Shown in pieces: positions 6,326 to 7,796 of a DNA stretch of 7,796 nucleotides. Every line of letters begins with the position of its first letter. Position 1 is the first letter of the stretch. The translations under genes were made by a program, and so were the position numbers. The notes below the pieces were generated by a model. That model was not told the origin of the DNA. It was given only the letters and a program-made list of their open reading frames with translations, and searched no databases. Source of the DNA: Alphaproteobacteria bacterium (GTDB taxonomy: Bacteria; Pseudomonadota; Alphaproteobacteria; Rs-D84; NBLK01); the NCBI GenBank assembly GCA_016936785.1, contig JAFGXE010000076.1, forward strand, positions 1 to 7,796, written 5' to 3'.

Positions 6326-6955
6326 TTAAAAGATTCCTGTTTTTAAAAAAGAAAGTACCTTTTGATGCACGTCATGATTTTTAGGAAGAAACAAGTGACT
6401 TGCTGAAACAAAACAATGATCTGACATGCCTTTTATTTTTGTATTTTGAACAGATACTTTTCCATCATTCAATCCTTTTAAAAAGATTGAACTGATTGGA
6501 TCAAGAGAAAAAGACCCTGCAATTATACCCCACTCCCCTTCAACACTTTGACCAATTAAGTGTTCAAAACTTTTTTGATTTGTGACGAGCTGTTGTCCTG
6601 CTTGACCAAATATCTTCCGATATAACCAGCTCTTTTTTAGAAAGTCAGCAACTTCGCTCCCATGATTAGGCGTTCCGATTTGCACGACTTTTCCAAGATT
6701 TTTCAACTTATGCTTCTTGAGTAAAACCCTAATAAGAAGCCCACCCATAGAATATCCGATAAGATGAACTTTATCTTTTTGAAGCCACTTTACTTTATGC
6801 CAAATCATTTCAGTAAGTTCTTCAAGATCGTATTTTGTTGAAGGATAGTCAATATTCTGAACAGAATATCCTTGTTTAATCAAAAAATCCGCAAGCGGAC
6901 GCATGTGTCGTGACGTTTTAAGAATTCCATGAAGTAGAATAACTGTTTCTTTCAC
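6326..6955 (-). CDS. Alpha/beta hydrolase, lipase/esterase-like
   Basis: The 209-residue product has the alpha/beta hydrolase fold: VILLHG (5-10) at the oxyanion strand, nucleophile elbow GYSMGG (67-72) with Ser69, and GTPNHGSEVAD (94-104). The likely catalytic acid is D164 in NDGKVSV and the likely catalytic base H187 in SASHLFLP. It resembles small cytoplasmic triacylglycerol-lipase-like or PGAP1-like hydrolases; there is no signal peptide and the substrate is unknown. The start codon is GTG, whose preceding in-frame codon is the stop TAA, so no longer start is possible. That GTG overlaps the stop of the upstream 41-codon ORF as GTGA, and only a weak GGAT-type ribosome site precedes it, which points to translational coupling. 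It is the last gene of the lysS operon. Confidence 0.88.
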   Translation of the reverse strand: MKETVILLHGILKTSRHMRPLADFLIKQGYSVQNIDYPSTKYDLEELTEMIWHKVKWLQKDKVHLIGYSMGGLLIRVLLKKHKLKNLGKVVQIGTPNHGSEVADFLKKSWLYRKIFGQAGQQLVTNQKSFEHLIGQSVEGEWGIIAGSFSLDPISSIFLKGLNDGKVSVQNTKIKGMSDHCFVSASHLFLPKNHDVHQKVLSFLKTGIF

Positions 6956-7077
6956 TTAATTTTAATCCAAAGATTTGAAGTATTAATTTGAGAATCAAAA
7001 TCAGATTCTTGTGGAGAAGAGATACTCACCTCTTCTCCGTTTTTAAGCTTAAATTTTTGTTCTGTGAAATAGGTCAT
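6952..7077 (-). CDS. 41-residue ORF, possible acetyltransferase remnant or microprotein
   Basis: An ATG ORF of 41 codons fills the gap between lysS and the hydrolase gene exactly. Its ATG shares one base with the lysS stop (TAATG), and its TGA overlaps the hydrolase GTG (GTGA). An AAGGA (complement of 7083-7087) sits 5 bases before the ATG, a better ribosome site than the hydrolase has. The product begins MTYFTEQKFKLKNGEEV and continues SISSPQESDFDS (18-29), which resembles the first strand and helix of GNAT acetyltransferases (LKNGEEV-x-I-x-x-P-x-x-x-D). The acetyl-CoA-binding core is absent, so it may be an in-frame deletion remnant that keeps the coupling intact. It may instead be a genuine small protein. 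The family resemblance is an inference from a short stretch; the reading frame and its junctions are seen directly. Confidence 0.6.
   Translation of the reverse strand: MTYFTEQKFKLKNGEEVSISSPQESDFDSQINTSNLWIKIK
7013..7038. repeat. Perfect 9-bp inverted repeat within the small ORF
   Basis: GGAGAAGAG (7013-7021) and CTCTTCTCC (7030-7038) are exact reverse complements with an 8-base loop. In the leftward mRNA this would form a stable hairpin inside the 41-codon ORF. No U-run follows, so it is not an ordinary terminator. It could slow ribosomes, shape mRNA decay between lysS and the hydrolase gene, or be a scar of rearrangement. Confidence 0.5.
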
Positions 7078-7796
7078 TACAGTCCTTTTTTCAAAAGCGG
7101 AATAATTTTTTCATGTCCAATACTCAAAATAAATCCTGCAAGTTTTGGACCATGTGTTTTTCCAACCAAAATTTGATAAAGCTTCGGATAAACTTCTTTT
7201 GAATCAATATTTAACTCAGAAACAACATCTTGGAGAAACTTTTGCAAAGATTTTTCCTCCAAATTCTGGTCTGTTTCGAGATGATTAACCAATTGCTCAA
7301 TAAGCATTTTTTCTTGTTCACTCAATTCAATATCAATCTTACTCTCCACATGATTCAACAAAAACTTAAAATCTTCTGGCGCATAATTCTCAATCCAATA
7401 TTTTGCACGAATAGCCCGTTCTTCAAACGTAATTTCATCTTCTTTTGTTTTCAAGTCATCCTTATACGCTTCTTTTGTTGCTGAAATATCAAGATCATTG
7501 ATTTGAAGCACATTGCATAAATGACGGAAAGAAGGACGAAACGGGATTTTTTCTGGTATTTTTCCTTCGATATTTAGTTGTGCTAATTCATAGACCCGTT
7601 TTGCCATCTCTGTTTTTTTCTCATTCAGAGTTTCCAAACCATAACTAACGCGCTCGAGACGATCAAAATCTTCATACATTTTGATGACATCAAGATCAAA
7701 CGAAATGTCAAATTTCACATTTGATTTATAAGATGCATAAATCCATCTGAGCATTTCAGGTGTATAAACTTGCAACATATTTGAAATTGTTAAAAC
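7077..7796 (-). CDS. lysS: Lysyl-tRNA synthetase, class I (C-terminal part, truncated by window edge)
   Basis: The reading frame is open to the right edge; 239 codons are visible. The part seen matches the C-terminal half of class I (archaeal-type) LysRS, which charges tRNA-Lys. Matching segments include VYTPEMLRWIYASYK followed by FDISFDLDVIKMYEDFDRLE, a helical anticodon-binding region, EERAIRAKYWIENYAPEDFKF, and the characteristic end SKEVYPKLYQILVGKTHGPKLAGF with the final SIGHEKI. In homologues the KMSKSKGN motif lies immediately before the first visible residues, so it should be just outside the window. An internal Met at 7778 is not the start. The gene leads a leftward operon: its stop shares a base with the ATG of the 41-codon ORF. 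Gene naming varies for class I enzymes (lysS or lysK). Confidence 0.93.
   Translation of the reverse strand, partial: VLTISNMLQVYTPEMLRWIYASYKSNVKFDISFDLDVIKMYEDFDRLERVSYGLETLNEKKTEMAKRVYELAQLNIEGKIPEKIPFRPSFRHLCNVLQINDLDISATKEAYKDDLKTKEDEITFEERAIRAKYWIENYAPEDFKFLLNHVESKIDIELSEQEKMLIEQLVNHLETDQNLEEKSLQKFLQDVVSELNIDSKEVYPKLYQILVGKTHGPKLAGFILSIGHEKIIPLLKKGL

Noticed and set aside
6988..7176. 62-codon rightward ORF across the lysS end and spacer
   Set aside because: It is antisense to lysS and the 41-codon ORF, and has no recognisable motif.

Overview
The window is AT-rich (roughly 35-38% GC by eye) and gene-dense, and it comes from a bacterial chromosome. It carries mostly housekeeping genes: dnaA, tpiA, a BaiN/RdsA-type flavoprotein, a lemA-DUF2207 pair, a small alpha/beta hydrolase and the 3' part of a class I lysyl-tRNA synthetase gene. 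Class I (archaeal-type) LysRS is rare in bacteria outside Alphaproteobacteria, spirochaetes and a few other groups. Together with the low GC and a DnaA that departs from consensus at several positions, it suggests a fast-evolving alphaproteobacterium, possibly a host-associated lineage such as Holosporales. That placement is inference. No mobile element, CRISPR array, rRNA or tRNA is visible.

Layout: Positions 1-479 are non-coding and AT-rich. They hold a perfect 10-bp inverted repeat at 164-187, one near-consensus DnaA box, and promoter-like elements before dnaA. dnaA (480-1835) and tpiA (1832-2518) share an ATGA overlap and form a rightward operon. tpiA converges on the leftward BaiN/RdsA flavoprotein gene (2527-3687) with 8 bp between the stop codons and no visible terminator. 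A short divergent intergenic region precedes lemA (3791-4417), which overlaps the DUF2207 membrane-protein gene (4408-6264) by 10 bp. The DUF2207 protein ends in a serine-rich stretch, eleven glycines and a tryptophan. A strong bidirectional terminator at 6273-6298 separates this pair from a leftward operon. Reading right to left, that operon is lysS (partial, running off the right edge), a 41-codon ORF and an alpha/beta hydrolase gene.

The least expected points are these. (1) The 41-codon ORF fits exactly between lysS and the hydrolase gene: TAATG junction upstream, GTGA junction downstream, and its own strong Shine-Dalgarno. It looks like the start of an acetyltransferase or a genuine microprotein. 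(2) DnaA carries Asn at the sensor 1 aspartate position and Ala at the box VII arginine corresponding to E. coli Arg281, with the rest of the ATPase core intact. (3) dnaA is translationally coupled to a glycolytic gene. No obviously new multi-gene system is present; most of the window is ordinary core-genome content.
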